49,207 nt of DNA, taken from contig JAAHGS010000040.1 of NCBI GenBank assembly GCA_010692645.1, positions 1 through 49,207 on the forward strand, written 5' to 3'. The translations under genes were made by a program, and so were the position numbers. Below are positions 41,255-49,207 of the stretch, in pieces; position 1 is the stretch's first letter, and the number at the start of each line of letters is the position of its first letter. The stretch comes from Symploca sp. SIO2E9. Its GTDB lineage: Bacteria; Cyanobacteriota; Cyanobacteriia; Cyanobacteriales; Coleofasciculaceae. The notes under the pieces were generated by a model. That model saw nothing but the letters and a program-made list of their open reading frames with translations. It searched no databases and was not told the origin of the DNA.

Positions 41255-43480
41255 TCACAAACGCGGCAAAATTTCCGGTAATAGATGACCTGGAATTTTG
41301 GAGAGGGCAAGATTTTGCCCTGAGATGCCACTTTCACTATATAAAGCGCGAATAGTTTTGATAATATAATTTAGGGCAATCTGGTAAGAATCAGATTGTG
41401 CCGAAGTACCTTCACATACCTGTACATGTTGATGTAGGGCTGCTTCCAAATGAATTGGTTTAGATTTTCCTTCTAGTAACGACTGTGACTCTGTTGCCAG
41501 CTGATAATGGGCTAGTCCTAAATTATTGTGAGTTGCAAAGACATCAAAGTTAACAGCGATGGAATTTCTTTGAGTAGGTTGCTGTTGATGGGCAAAAGGC
41601 TGACATCCTGCTGCCTCTAAAGCTTTTTCATAAGCCTCAATGCATTTTTGCAAGTATTCAGCTCTTGGCCCAGGATTTTCCTGACAGCGGTCTGCCAAAT
41701 GCCAATAGGCGGTACCCAAGTTATTCTGGGTAGCAGCATGGGCAGCGGGTGCAGCCTCGAGGGTTCGATACTTCAAGGCATCTTGATAGGCAAAGAGTGC
41801 CAGCTTTAACCAGGCTTCTGGTCGTTCGTACTGGGCAAGATTCCAGTAAGCGGTACCCAAGTTATTTTGAATCATTGCCCAATTGAGAGGTTCTGCTTCA
41901 GGATCGTAATGAGAGAGAGCTTCGTTATAGGCAGCTGTTGCAGCTCGTAAATTTTGAATTGGGTCATGGTGCTGAGCTAGATTCCAATAAGCTGTTCCTA
42001 GATTATTCTGAGTGGAGGCATACTTAATTGGATCACTCTCGGGCAAGCGATAGCGCAGGGCCTCCTCATAAGCACGAATCGAAAACTCCAAGTTCTCTAA
42101 TTGGTCTTGATGTTGAGCTAAATCTCCGTAAGCGGCTCCCAGATTGTTCTCAATCATGGCATAGGTATGGGGAGCTTCTTCAACACTAAGTTTCGTTAAA
42201 GCCAGTTGATAGGCCTGAATTGCTTGCTGCAAATAGGAGACAATTTCGGCGGCTGTAGTCTGATAACGAGAGAGCATCCAGTAGAAGTTGCCAATATCAT
42301 TGAGAATTTCTGATACCTGAGGTGAACTCTCTTCTAACCATTGCAACGCCTGCTCATAAGCCCGAAGCGCAGTCTCCAGATTTTCTTCAGAGGCATCCCC
42401 ATGTTCTATCAAGTGGCGGTAGTAATTACCCAGAGCCAAAAAAGCTTCAGCTGGTTCGGCAAATTCCTCAGATTGCGCCTCTTGTTCTTTCGCCAGCTTG
42501 ACATCGGAGGCCTCAGCGCCGTCAAGTTCAGAAGCTTCTAGCTTGTCTTCGGCAGCTTCAGTAAAACTAAGCGAGGATTCCTCTTCTTCAGTTTCAGTAT
42601 TAAGTGGGGAAGGAATCACCCCAGCTTGGGTTAAGGGGGTTTGAATTGAATCGTTATCGTCTTGAGTCTCCTTTTTCCCTTGTCCCTTTAACTCTTCCTC
42701 CACGATGGCATCATTTTCACTGCTAACTCTGTTTGTCTCCAGTTCAGGTACATACTGATCCCCATTTTCGCTCTCACCTGGCTTTTCCCAGATAATTTCA
42801 CGCAGAGGCAACTGCTCTTGCTCCTGGGCTAAGTCATTAACCAACAGCTGTCGTAAGTCTTCCTTGAAGGAAGGAGTTGCCTGCTCTGAGGTTGTTGAAT
42901 TTAGAGAAGTTTCTGGTTTGTAAGCCCCTACTGGGGGCAGTGGGGTAGGTTCTCCTTCAAACTCAAACATCCCAGTATGCCACTGCCAAAATTCTGGCAC
43001 TGACTGCACAATCGTATGAAACCACGGTCGTGGCAACCATAGCAAAAGTGCCGATTCTAGGCGAGGAAGATAGCGTGGAGTTGCCTGTAAATGTCTGAGG
43101 AACAAGCGCTGCAACCTTGGTGATTGTCGCGTCAGGCCCTCGACACCTAGAATCTGAAACCCTGGTGTCGAGTAATTACCTCCCGATTGTCTGTGCTGCA
43201 CTAACCATTGAGCAATTTCAGCCAGGGGATTAGGGTTGCTCAAGTTCAAGTTTAGGCTCACTAATTTTGGGTCGCCTTGGTATTGACTTGTCTGTTGAAC
43301 TGAGGTTCTGTCTAGTTCTGCCTGCAATTTCCCTGCTAGTCGATTGCGCAGGCTGAGATCATCGCACACTGCCACAAACAATTGGCGGCGCAAACCTAGA
43401 CACAAAGCTAGTTTTAAACGCTGATAGGTTTGCCGATTCCAGCTTGAAACTTGATGTGAGGCAGTATCAGTTACTGTCAT
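41255..43480 (-). CDS. Tetratricopeptide repeat protein
   Basis: 741 residues from the ATG at 43480 (MTVTDTASHQVSSWNRQ). The frame continues 29 codons upstream (to 43567), and another ATG at 43522 is possible. The N-terminal ~200 residues form a folded domain with an ATPase-like layout but no clear Walker A. A Glu-rich disordered linker (about 210-365) and at least six TPR units (about 375-690) follow. The repeat phrase IQNNLGTAYWNLAQ recurs, as in Sel1/TPR_12-type repeats that bind proteins. Cyanobacteria carry similar proteins; the role is unknown. rpsF is upstream on the same strand. Confidence 0.82.
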   Translation of the reverse strand: MTVTDTASHQVSSWNRQTYQRLKLALCLGLRRQLFVAVCDDLSLRNRLAGKLQAELDRTSVQQTSQYQGDPKLVSLNLNLSNPNPLAEIAQWLVQHRQSGGNYSTPGFQILGVEGLTRQSPRLQRLFLRHLQATPRYLPRLESALLLWLPRPWFHTIVQSVPEFWQWHTGMFEFEGEPTPLPPVGAYKPETSLNSTTSEQATPSFKEDLRQLLVNDLAQEQEQLPLREIIWEKPGESENGDQYVPELETNRVSSENDAIVEEELKGQGKKETQDDNDSIQTPLTQAGVIPSPLNTETEEEESSLSFTEAAEDKLEASELDGAEASDVKLAKEQEAQSEEFAEPAEAFLALGNYYRHLIEHGDASEENLETALRAYEQALQWLEESSPQVSEILNDIGNFYWMLSRYQTTAAEIVSYLQQAIQAYQLALTKLSVEEAPHTYAMIENNLGAAYGDLAQHQDQLENLEFSIRAYEEALRYRLPESDPIKYASTQNNLGTAYWNLAQHHDPIQNLRAATAAYNEALSHYDPEAEPLNWAMIQNNLGTAYWNLAQYERPEAWLKLALFAYQDALKYRTLEAAPAAHAATQNNLGTAYWHLADRCQENPGPRAEYLQKCIEAYEKALEAAGCQPFAHQQQPTQRNSIAVNFDVFATHNNLGLAHYQLATESQSLLEGKSKPIHLEAALHQHVQVCEGTSAQSDSYQIALNYIIKTIRALYSESGISGQNLALSKIPGHLLPEILPRL

Positions 43481-43785
43481 GCTGGTAGATGGAGGAGCAT
43501 AGGCGCTATGGTTACACTTCATCGCTGACAAAATAAGGCACCGAAAGCCGAGAGCGTGGGTATCCATAGATCTCTTCCAATCAATTTTGCCTGAGTCAGG
43601 ACGGACTCAAGGTGTTCCCCGTCACAGGGGTTAAATTAATTAAGGGAAGGCTTAAAGGCTATACTGCTGAAGCATACTAGGCATTAGAGACAATCAAAAA
43701 GCTCCTCTTTCTCCCAGAGTAAATAATCAAAAATTGTTACAACTGTGATTTTAATACTCTGGGAAAAGCAAGAGGAACATAAACT

Positions 43786-43824
43786 ACTCCAACTTACTCC
43801 GCTCTGCTACGTTGAAGTTGGAGT
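43786..43824 (-). terminator. Terminator-like hairpin after rpsF
   Basis: ACTCCAACTT (43786-43795) pairs with AAGTTGGAGT (43815-43824), 14 bases beyond the rpsF stop on the - strand. On that strand it is followed by AGTTTATG, which is only a weak T-run. Confidence 0.5.
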
Positions 43825-43837
43825 TTCTCCAGCTAAG

Positions 43838-44167
43838 CTATTCTTCTACCTCAGCTGGCTCAGGTATTACGGCTGCTGGCGCTTCCTGAGTCAGAGTCAG
43901 GTAGCGAATCACTTCCTCACTAAGGCGCATCGCCCTTTCTATCTGTGCCACATGGGTACCTGGGGCTTTATAGTTCATTTGAATATAGGTACCTTCACGG
44001 CACCGCTGAATCTCGTAAGCCAAACGGCGTTTACCACGGTGTTGAATTTGTATCTCCTGTGCTCCATACTCTTGCAGTAGGTCTTGATATTTGGCAATCG
44101 TTTGGCTTACCTGTTCTTCTCCCAAATCGGGACGCAGGACATACATCAGTTCGTAAGAGTGACTCAC
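43838..44167 (-). CDS. rpsF: 30S ribosomal protein S6
   Basis: 109 residues. Typical S6: [17 protein letters not shown] at the start, [20 protein letters not shown] in the middle and [10 protein letters not shown] near the end. S6 binds S18 on the central domain of 16S rRNA. I chose GTG at 44167 ([10 protein letters not shown]), because AAGGAG lies about 13 bases before it and the eight extra codons upstream are not part of the family. rpsF usually sits with rpsR or ssb in other bacteria; in cyanobacteria, as here, it is often alone. An autoregulatory leader is not evident. Confidence 0.96.
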   Translation of the reverse strand: MSHSYELMYVLRPDLGEEQVSQTIAKYQDLLQEYGAQEIQIQHRGKRRLAYEIQRCREGTYIQMNYKAPGTHVAQIERAMRLSEEVIRYLTLTQEAPAAVIPEPAEVEE

Positions 44168-44382
44168 TAGTGTTAATCTCCTTGTGGACAAAGTAGGCCT
44201 CTTCAGTCATCAATGGGGAGACAAGACCGAGGTCTGGTTTCTCTCCATTCCAAGATTTGAAGAAGCAAGGACTTAAAATCTTACTACTTTCTGCTATTAA
44301 TTCTAGCTAGCTGCCAGGTTCATTTCCTAATCTGTAGAACCGGAGAACAATTGTGTTGAGTGAACAAGGAATATCTAAAGTT

Positions 44383-45174
44383 ATGGCGCAGCGCTACGTC
44401 CGAATCAAAACTACCAAAGGGCAAACATACTACGGTTTGTTGCAGCTGAGGCGCAGCGTCCAGGTACTCGATGCACCGCCATGGTTACAAGGTCAACCGA
44501 CTGATTTAGAGTTGGAACCAGGCAGCTATCAGCTGCTTGCTCCCTGTGCTCCTACAAAAATTGTGGCTGTGGGCAAGAACTATATTGAACACGCAGTAGA
44601 AATGGGAACAACAGTGCCAGAAGAGCCGCTCCTCTTTCTCAAGCCTCCTACATCTGTCACCGCCGCAGATCGAGAAATCCATTATCCTCCTCAATCGCAA
44701 CGAGTTGATTATGAGGGTGAGTTAGCTTTAGTGATTGGTGAACATTGCATGGACTCTACACCAGCACAAGCTCAGGGTAAAATCTGGGGCTATACCATTG
44801 CCAATGATGTTACTGCCCGCGACTTGCAAAAGAAAGACTCTCAATGGACAAGAGCTAAGGGATTTAATACCTTCTGTCCCCTCGGACCTTGGATTGTTAG
44901 GGAGTTGAGTGCCGGGGCAAGATTACAGACTTTTTTAAATGATGCCCCTGAACCTGTGCAGTCAGCTTTGCTCAACCAGATGGCATTTTCGCCAGAATTT
45001 CTGGTATCTTACATTTCTCAGGTGATGACGCTGTTACCGGGAGATGTTATTCTTACTGGGACACCCAAAGGAGTCGGACCGATGCAGATAGGCGATCGCG
45101 TTCGCGTCGAAATCGAGGGCATCGGTCACTTGGAAAATAAGGTTGTTGCCCGCTCTTTGCCGGTTAGCCCCTAG
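44383..45174 (+). CDS. Fumarylacetoacetate hydrolase family protein
   Basis: 263 residues from ATG 44383 (MAQRYVRIKT); a GTG ten codons upstream is possible, but AAGGA near 44366 favours the ATG. The FAH fold motifs are present: KIVAVGKNYIEHA, the metal site VDYEGELALVIGE with acidic ligands, GYTIANDVTARDLQ, and ILTGTPKGVGPM. Members hydrolyse acylpyruvates or decarboxylate oxaloacetate; one cyanobacterial/plant-type candidate is fumarylpyruvate or oxaloacetate. The exact substrate cannot be read here. It ends 12 bases from the convergent Tic20 gene. Confidence 0.88.
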   Translation: MAQRYVRIKTTKGQTYYGLLQLRRSVQVLDAPPWLQGQPTDLELEPGSYQLLAPCAPTKIVAVGKNYIEHAVEMGTTVPEEPLLFLKPPTSVTAADREIHYPPQSQRVDYEGELALVIGEHCMDSTPAQAQGKIWGYTIANDVTARDLQKKDSQWTRAKGFNTFCPLGPWIVRELSAGARLQTFLNDAPEPVQSALLNQMAFSPEFLVSYISQVMTLLPGDVILTGTPKGVGPMQIGDRVRVEIEGIGHLENKVVARSLPVSP

Positions 45175-45186
45175 GGTAAGAACTTT

Positions 45187-45663
45187 TTAACGTACTTGTG
45201 CGTAAACCGCTTCTGAGATCGTCGGAATTTCTGCATAACGCCCTAGTAGGGACTGAACGATGGCATAAAAACAAGCAGCTAGCATGCCGAGAAACACTAC
45301 GTTATAAAGCGTTTGTGTTATTAATTCTAGGCGAAGCGGCGACACTACATAAGTCAAAACCAAGCCACATAGAAGTAAGAAAATGTCTAAAAGGATCGCC
45401 TGCATAGTGTTAAAACGAATAAAATGAGAAATCCTTTCGTTTCTCACTACAGCTAAAAACAATATAAAGAAAATCACTATCCCAGCGAAGGGGATACTGT
45501 AATACAGTGCCAGTAATGGTTGTAAAGGCAAATATATCAACCTAAGAACTGGAAACTGACGAAACAGATAATCTCCAAACGGCAATCCATAAATTAAAGG
45601 CAGTAGGTAAGGAAGGGAAGCAAAAATTCGATCTTTAGCATCTGTTGACCCACGCCACGTCAT
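45187..45663 (-). CDS. Tic20 family protein
   Basis: 158 residues with four membrane helices after the start MTWRGSTDAKDRIFASLPYL. The pattern LPYLLPLIYGLPFGDYLFRQFP and FIRFNTMQAILLDI is characteristic of Tic20, the chloroplast inner-envelope import channel component, and its cyanobacterial relatives. The role in cyanobacteria is not settled (transport or membrane protein function). The start is supported by AAGGAG seven bases before the ATG. It is a single gene on its strand. Confidence 0.93.
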   Translation of the reverse strand: MTWRGSTDAKDRIFASLPYLLPLIYGLPFGDYLFRQFPVLRLIYLPLQPLLALYYSIPFAGIVIFFILFLAVVRNERISHFIRFNTMQAILLDIFLLLCGLVLTYVVSPLRLELITQTLYNVVFLGMLAACFYAIVQSLLGRYAEIPTISEAVYAQVR

Positions 45664-45774
45664 TGTATTTTCTCCTTGTGGATGTTGTTAGTAATTTTTT
45701 ACTGACTAAGTTCTACAATAACGCAGGTGAATATTGTAAATTGAGTGATTAAGACCTGTGTTTGTTTCCCAACG

Positions 45775-45807
45775 GCAGGAGGACAACGCTATAACTTGTC
45801 CTCCTGC
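45775..45807. repeat. Perfect 12 bp hairpin
   Basis: GCAGGAGGACAA pairs with TTGTCCTCCTGC around a 9-base loop. It lies 3' of the 65-residue Cys-rich gene (- strand) and could be its terminator, though no T-run follows. Confidence 0.5.
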
Positions 45808-45867
45808 GCTGTCAGCTAGGAACTCTACCAATTTTGTAACTCGTTGGTTACAACCTGCTCGAAGAGG

Positions 45868-46047
45868 TTATTTTACCTTGGCAATACGGAAACCCATTTC
45901 ACATTCATATTGGTCTAGTTCATTTTTAGTAAATTTACTAACTGCATGACCACAACCAAGTTTGCCATGACGCCAGCGGGGCTGACCATTTTGGTCAGCG
46001 AGCAAACAGCCATGACAAACTTGAGAAGGGGAAATTACCTGCTCATC
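45868..46047 (-). CDS. Small Cys-rich conserved cyanobacterial protein
   Basis: 59 residues from the ATG at 46047 (MDEQVISPSQVCHGCLLAD); an ATG six codons upstream also fits. The cysteines and histidines (VCHGC ... GKLGCGH ... YEC) could bind a zinc ion. I recall similar small proteins in cyanobacteria with no known function. It is cytoplasmic by composition. The nearest neighbours are Tic20 downstream on the same strand and the repeat-rich glyA upstream region. Confidence 0.68.
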   Translation of the reverse strand, partial: DEQVISPSQVCHGCLLADQNGQPRWRHGKLGCGHAVSKFTKNELDQYECEMGFRIAKVK

Positions 46048-46164
46048 CATCAGAATGACTAACATTGAACTGCTCCCGTCAATTCCTGTGGCTCTTTACT
46101 ATCTCTTAATCTTAGATTAGGTCTTCTCAGAAAAGCCCTACTTCAACATACAGCTTAACTTTTG

Positions 46165-46195
46165 AAGGAGGCAGAAGGCAGGAGGCAGAGGGAAG
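46165..46195. repeat. GGCAGAA/GGCAGGA heptamer repeat
   Basis: Purine-strand version of the TTCTGCC/TCCTGCC heptamers found elsewhere in the window, about four units. Confidence 0.7.
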
Positions 46196-46243
46196 GAGGG
46201 AGTATTTGGATGGGGATTTAAACCCTTGCTCGCTTTGGTCGCG

Positions 46244-46289
46244 AGGAGTTTGAAGGCAGATTCCTCCAGCATCGGGCCTTCAAACTCCT
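46244..46289. repeat. 14 bp inverted repeat hairpin
   Basis: AGGAGTTTGAAGGC (46244-46257) and GCCTTCAAACTCCT (46276-46289) are perfect complements with an 18-base loop. It lies between the divergent Cys-rich and glyA genes. No function recognised. Confidence 0.55.
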
Positions 46290-46350
46290 GCCTTCGTTAA
46301 CTAAATCGCGGCTATAGTTCCGTTTAAATTTATTGACGCTTTCTTGACAT

Positions 46351-46600
46351 GGTAAAATCGTTAGTCTAGAACTTTCTCAGTACCCCGTGAAGGAAAATGC
46401 CTGTGGAGAGAATCTGGCAGGGGCTGGCGACAGCCTAGTTAAGAGTCTTAGAAGCAGGAACAGAGGTGAAGATGCACTCGATTAGAGGGTTTCGTAACAT
46501 CCTTTGAGAATCCCAGCGTATGCCAGACTAGATATTACGTCAAAGGGTCTGGGATTCTGACTTGACCAAACCAAACTTTCTTCTCGAAGCCTTTCTAGGG
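46351..46600 (+). pseudogene. TnpB-like C-terminal relic and hairpin forming the glyA leader
   Basis: One forward frame reads about 44 codons without a stop (around 46349-46484) through SLELSQYPVKENACGENLAG and ends RSRNRGEDALD. The NACGE...SLVK pattern resembles the tails of cyanobacterial IS200/IS605 TnpB proteins. A hairpin follows (GAATCCCAG/CTGGGATTC, about 46508-46557) and then CTGACTTGA, the layout of such an element's right end. The rest of tnpB is absent. This makes up most of the leader DNA before glyA. The assignment rests on pattern memory and is tentative. Confidence 0.4.
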
Positions 46601-46610
46601 ATTGACATCA

Positions 46611-47894
46611 GTGACTCAAACAAACTTAGATTTTCTCGCTCAAACTGATCCTACTGTAGCTGGGTTTCTCAACCAAGAACTCCAGCGCCAACGTGATCAT
46701 TTGGAGTTAATTGCTAGTGAAAACTTTACCTCACCAGCAGTAATGGCGGCTCAAGCCTCAGTGCTGACAAATAAGTATGCTGAAGGTTTGCCTGGGAAAA
46801 GGTATTACGGGGGCTGTGAATTCATCGACAAAGTAGAACAGCTGGCAATTGACCGCGCCAAAGAGCTATTTGGAGCAGCTCATGCCAATGTACAACCCCA
46901 TTCCGGTGCCCAAGCTAATTTTGCAGTGTTCTTAGCATTGCTAAAGCCAGGTGATAAAATTATGGGTATGGATTTGTCTCATGGGGGACACCTGACTCAT
47001 GGCTCACCTGTCAATGTTTCAGGTAAGTGGTTCCAGGTATGTCACTATGGCGTCAGCCCCGAGACTGAAGAGCTCGACTACGATCAAATTCGCAAACAGG
47101 CTCTTGAAGAGCGTCCTCAGCTGATAATTTGTGGCTATTCTGCTTATCCGCGCCTGATTGATTTTGCTAAATTCAGAAGCATCGCAGATGAAGTGGGAGC
47201 TTACCTGTTTGCAGATATTGCTCATATTGCTGGTTTAGTTGCCACTGGTCATCACCCTAACCCTATTCCCCATTGTGATGTTGTCACTACTACCACTCAT
47301 AAAACGCTGCGCGGACCTAGGGGAGGCTTGATTCTCACCCGCGAGGCCCAACTGGGTAAGAAGTTCGATAAAGCCGTATTTCCGGGAACTCAAGGTGGTC
47401 CGCTGGAACACGTAATTGCTGCTAAAGCCGTGGCGTTTGGAGAGGCTCTACAGCCAGATTTTAAAGTTTATTGTGCTCAAGTGATTGAAAATGCCAAAGC
47501 TTTAGCAACAGGGCTGCAACAACGGGGCTTTAAAATTGTTTCAGGGGGCACTGACAATCATTTACTCTTATTAGACTTACGTTCCATCGGCATGACTGGC
47601 AAACGCGCTGATCAACTCGTCAGTACTGTCAATATCACTGCCAATAAAAACACAGTACCATTTGATCCTGAGTCTCCTTTTGTAACATCAGGTTTACGTC
47701 TTGGTTCACCAGCAATGACGACAAGGGGCATGGGAACAGCGGAATTTACTGAAATCGCTGATATTATTGCCCAAAGGCTACTCAATCCCGAGGATGAGGC
47801 GGTGACAAATGAGTGTAGGCAGCGGGTAGCGCAATTGTGCGATCGCTTTCCCCTATATTCCCATCTCAAAATTCCCGTCACTACTCTGGTTTAG
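46611..47894 (+). CDS. glyA: Serine hydroxymethyltransferase
   Basis: Converts serine and tetrahydrofolate to glycine and 5,10-methylene-THF with PLP; it feeds one-carbon and photorespiratory metabolism. Clear motifs: [33 protein letters not shown], the PLP lysine in [14 protein letters not shown] (about 229), and a full-length C-terminal domain (VTTRGMG). 427 residues is standard. I prefer GTG at 46611 ([10 protein letters not shown]), because AGGG lies ten bases before it; a TTG at 46602 is too close to that site. The upstream region seems derived from a mobile element. Confidence 0.96.
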   Translation: MTQTNLDFLAQTDPTVAGFLNQELQRQRDHLELIASENFTSPAVMAAQASVLTNKYAEGLPGKRYYGGCEFIDKVEQLAIDRAKELFGAAHANVQPHSGAQANFAVFLALLKPGDKIMGMDLSHGGHLTHGSPVNVSGKWFQVCHYGVSPETEELDYDQIRKQALEERPQLIICGYSAYPRLIDFAKFRSIADEVGAYLFADIAHIAGLVATGHHPNPIPHCDVVTTTTHKTLRGPRGGLILTREAQLGKKFDKAVFPGTQGGPLEHVIAAKAVAFGEALQPDFKVYCAQVIENAKALATGLQQRGFKIVSGGTDNHLLLLDLRSIGMTGKRADQLVSTVNITANKNTVPFDPESPFVTSGLRLGSPAMTTRGMGTAEFTEIADIIAQRLLNPEDEAVTNECRQRVAQLCDRFPLYSHLKIPVTTLV

Positions 47895-47983
47895 GTAGCA
47901 AATGGCACAAAACCAGATTCTTTTTGCTGATTAGTTATGATTATCTCCGTAGAGAGTGTCAAATTCATAGTAGACTCTGCCTG

Positions 47984-49060
47984 ATGTCTCACTCTCTACT
48001 TCATTTTCAGATGCATGCTCAGCTGTACCATCTGATCTCGTTTCTCGTCTCTATGACCGTTGTTCTCTGGAGTACACCGGTTGTTAAGAATCTTGGTCTC
48101 AAAAGTGGGCAAGTCGATCGACCAAGTGAACGAAAAGTTCACCAGCGCCCAATGGTGCGGCTAGGAGGTATCTCCATTTTCGCAGGCACTTTAAGTGCTC
48201 TTTTGATTATTTGGTGGACCGGAGGATTTGGATTTTTGCCACCAGACAAGGAATGGGAGATTTGGGGGGTTACTCTTGGTGGTTTGGCTTTCTTTTTAAT
48301 TGGTTTGGCAGATGATCTATTTAACCTTTCCCCTATAGCCCGCTTGCTAATGCAAAGTTTAATTGCTGGGGTTGCTTGGTGGGTAGGTGTCCGCATTGAA
48401 TTTCTAAGTGTACCCTTTGATGGTCTAGTTCAAATTGGCTGGTTGAGTTTGCCAATTACGGTAATTTGGCTAGTGGGGATGGCGAATGCTATTAACTGGA
48501 TTGATGGTTTAGATGGCTTAGCTGCTGGAGTATCGGGAATTGCAGCTGTGGTGATGTTGATTGTAACCCTGTTTATGGAACAACCAGCAGCAGCACTAAT
48601 TGCTGCCGCCCTTGCCGGTGGAGCCTTAGGATTTTTGCGTTATAACTTTAACCCCGCCGAAATTTTCATGGGGGATGGGGGCGCTTATTTTATGGGATTC
48701 ACTCTTGCCGGGGTTGGCGTTATTGGTTTAGTCAAAAGTACAGCCGTTACAGCAGTACTGTTGCCCTATCTGATTTTGGCTGTGCCCATTGTGGATATGT
48801 CTGCTGTGATTTTGTCCCGCTTAAGACATGGCAAATCGCCTTTTAGTGCAGATAAACGCCATTTGCATCATCGACTACTAAGAGCAGGGTTATCACAGCG
48901 CTTAACAGTGATTTATATTTATGCTCTTACCCTCTGGGTAGGCAGTTTAGCGCTGGCTTTTTCTGGCATTCCCAGTGGTAGAGGCTATGCCCTAGGTGCA
49001 ACAATGCTACTGGGCTATACCAGTTGGCAAGTATGGCGCAATGCTCGAGCTAGTAATTAA
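47984..49060 (+). CDS. WecA/MraY-type undecaprenyl-phosphate sugar-1-phosphate transferase
   Basis: 358 residues from the ATG at 47984 ([13 protein letters not shown]); ATG 48011 is also possible, while the frame's extension to 47837 overlaps glyA and has no family support. About ten membrane helices. Family motifs: [44 protein letters not shown] and the cytoplasmic HLHHRLL. It moves a HexNAc-1-phosphate from UDP to undecaprenyl phosphate, the first step of polysaccharide (O-antigen or sheath/teichoic-like) assembly. The sugar (probably GlcNAc) is inferred. It starts 90 bases after glyA on the same strand, so cotranscription is likely. Confidence 0.92.
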   Translation: MSHSLLHFQMHAQLYHLISFLVSMTVVLWSTPVVKNLGLKSGQVDRPSERKVHQRPMVRLGGISIFAGTLSALLIIWWTGGFGFLPPDKEWEIWGVTLGGLAFFLIGLADDLFNLSPIARLLMQSLIAGVAWWVGVRIEFLSVPFDGLVQIGWLSLPITVIWLVGMANAINWIDGLDGLAAGVSGIAAVVMLIVTLFMEQPAAALIAAALAGGALGFLRYNFNPAEIFMGDGGAYFMGFTLAGVGVIGLVKSTAVTAVLLPYLILAVPIVDMSAVILSRLRHGKSPFSADKRHLHHRLLRAGLSQRLTVIYIYALTLWVGSLALAFSGIPSGRGYALGATMLLGYTSWQVWRNARASN

Positions 49061-49207
49061 GTACTTTATATAGCCCTTTTCGAGAGGGGGAGATCAGCAT
49101 GACCGCATTATCGGCCGCAGCCAAAGTCCGATACGTGTCCTCACTAAAGTCTTGGTGACCAGGAGTATCCAGTAGATTTAACTCGAAACCGTCATAGTCA
49201 AATTGCA
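49050..49207 (-). pseudogene. prfC: Peptide chain release factor 3, truncated fragment (5' part outside window)
   Basis: The - strand frame entering from the right edge reads [20 protein letters not shown] then [16 protein letters not shown], the G3 region (DTPGH) of the RF3 GTPase domain. After AVML the similarity stops: where RF3 continues with a strand-loop leading to the NKxD motif, this frame reads [14 protein letters not shown] and ends at a TAG that overlaps the glycosyltransferase stop. The switch-over is at about 49092. RF3 is normally about 530 residues, so a large C-terminal part is missing. It may be a truncated copy, with an intact prfC elsewhere. Confidence 0.8.

Noticed and set aside
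46373-46600. Glycine riboswitch, 6S RNA or SRP RNA before glyA
   Set aside because: None of the conserved cores of these RNAs can be seen; the stretch reads better as a TnpB-tail relic plus hairpin.

Overview
The window is cyanobacterial chromosome. psbI (photosystem II) and a Tic20 homologue fix the phylum. The SLH/OprB-type iron porin, the LptD-like DUF3769 protein, the GAF-GAF-PAS adenylate cyclase, the CHASE2 Ser/Thr kinase, the VTE5-type phytol kinase, the Ski2-like helicase, at least twelve HIP1 octamers (GCGATCGC) and heptameric STRR-type repeats all agree with it. The very large hybrid kinase and the many palindromic repeats suggest a large-genome, probably filamentous or multicellular-type species. 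I cannot name the genus.

Layout. 1-9.5 kb: a signalling and membrane block on the + strand with a CyaB-type adenylate cyclase, a CHASE2-Ser/Thr kinase, psbI and an LptD-like outer-membrane protein. The last three lie between two inverted ~265 bp repeats. 9.9-17.1 kb: a CPBP protease, an orphan Nudix-like protein, an iron porin behind a clear Fur box, an L,D-transpeptidase, two small hypotheticals and a methyltransferase. 17.2-26.5 kb: an M1 aminopeptidase with HEAT repeats, a repeat-rich 1.2 kb gap, and a two-gene phosphorelay cluster (response regulator-kinase and 1208-residue hybrid kinase). 26.8-33.1 kb: a TnpB fragment, an ABC1/UbiB kinase, a membrane protein, an amidase and a D-Ala-D-Ala dipeptidase in convergent arrangement, a FinO-like protein, YidD and a phytol-kinase-like protein. 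33.1-39.4 kb: a PPC-domain protein, a GH10-like protein and a Ski2-like helicase on the - strand. 39.5-41.2 kb: an AT-rich island with two pieces of a fatty-acid desaturase and an intact CFA-synthase-like methyltransferase. 41.2-49.2 kb: a TPR protein, rpsF, an FAH-family enzyme, Tic20, a small Cys-rich protein, glyA, a WecA-type glycosyltransferase, and at the right edge a prfC reading frame cut off after its G domain motifs.

Most genes are ordinary chromosomal housekeeping or signalling genes in short units or singly. The unusual material lies between them: at least three MITE-like families, several relics that look like right ends of IS200/IS605-type elements (one carrying an omega-RNA-like fold, one forming the glyA leader), and gene fragments (tnpB, desaturase, prfC). 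I see no convincing new multi-gene system. The best leads are the decayed desaturase/CFA-synthase island, the omega-RNA-like relic, the inverted repeats around the psbI block, the truncated prfC and the Nudix-like orphan.
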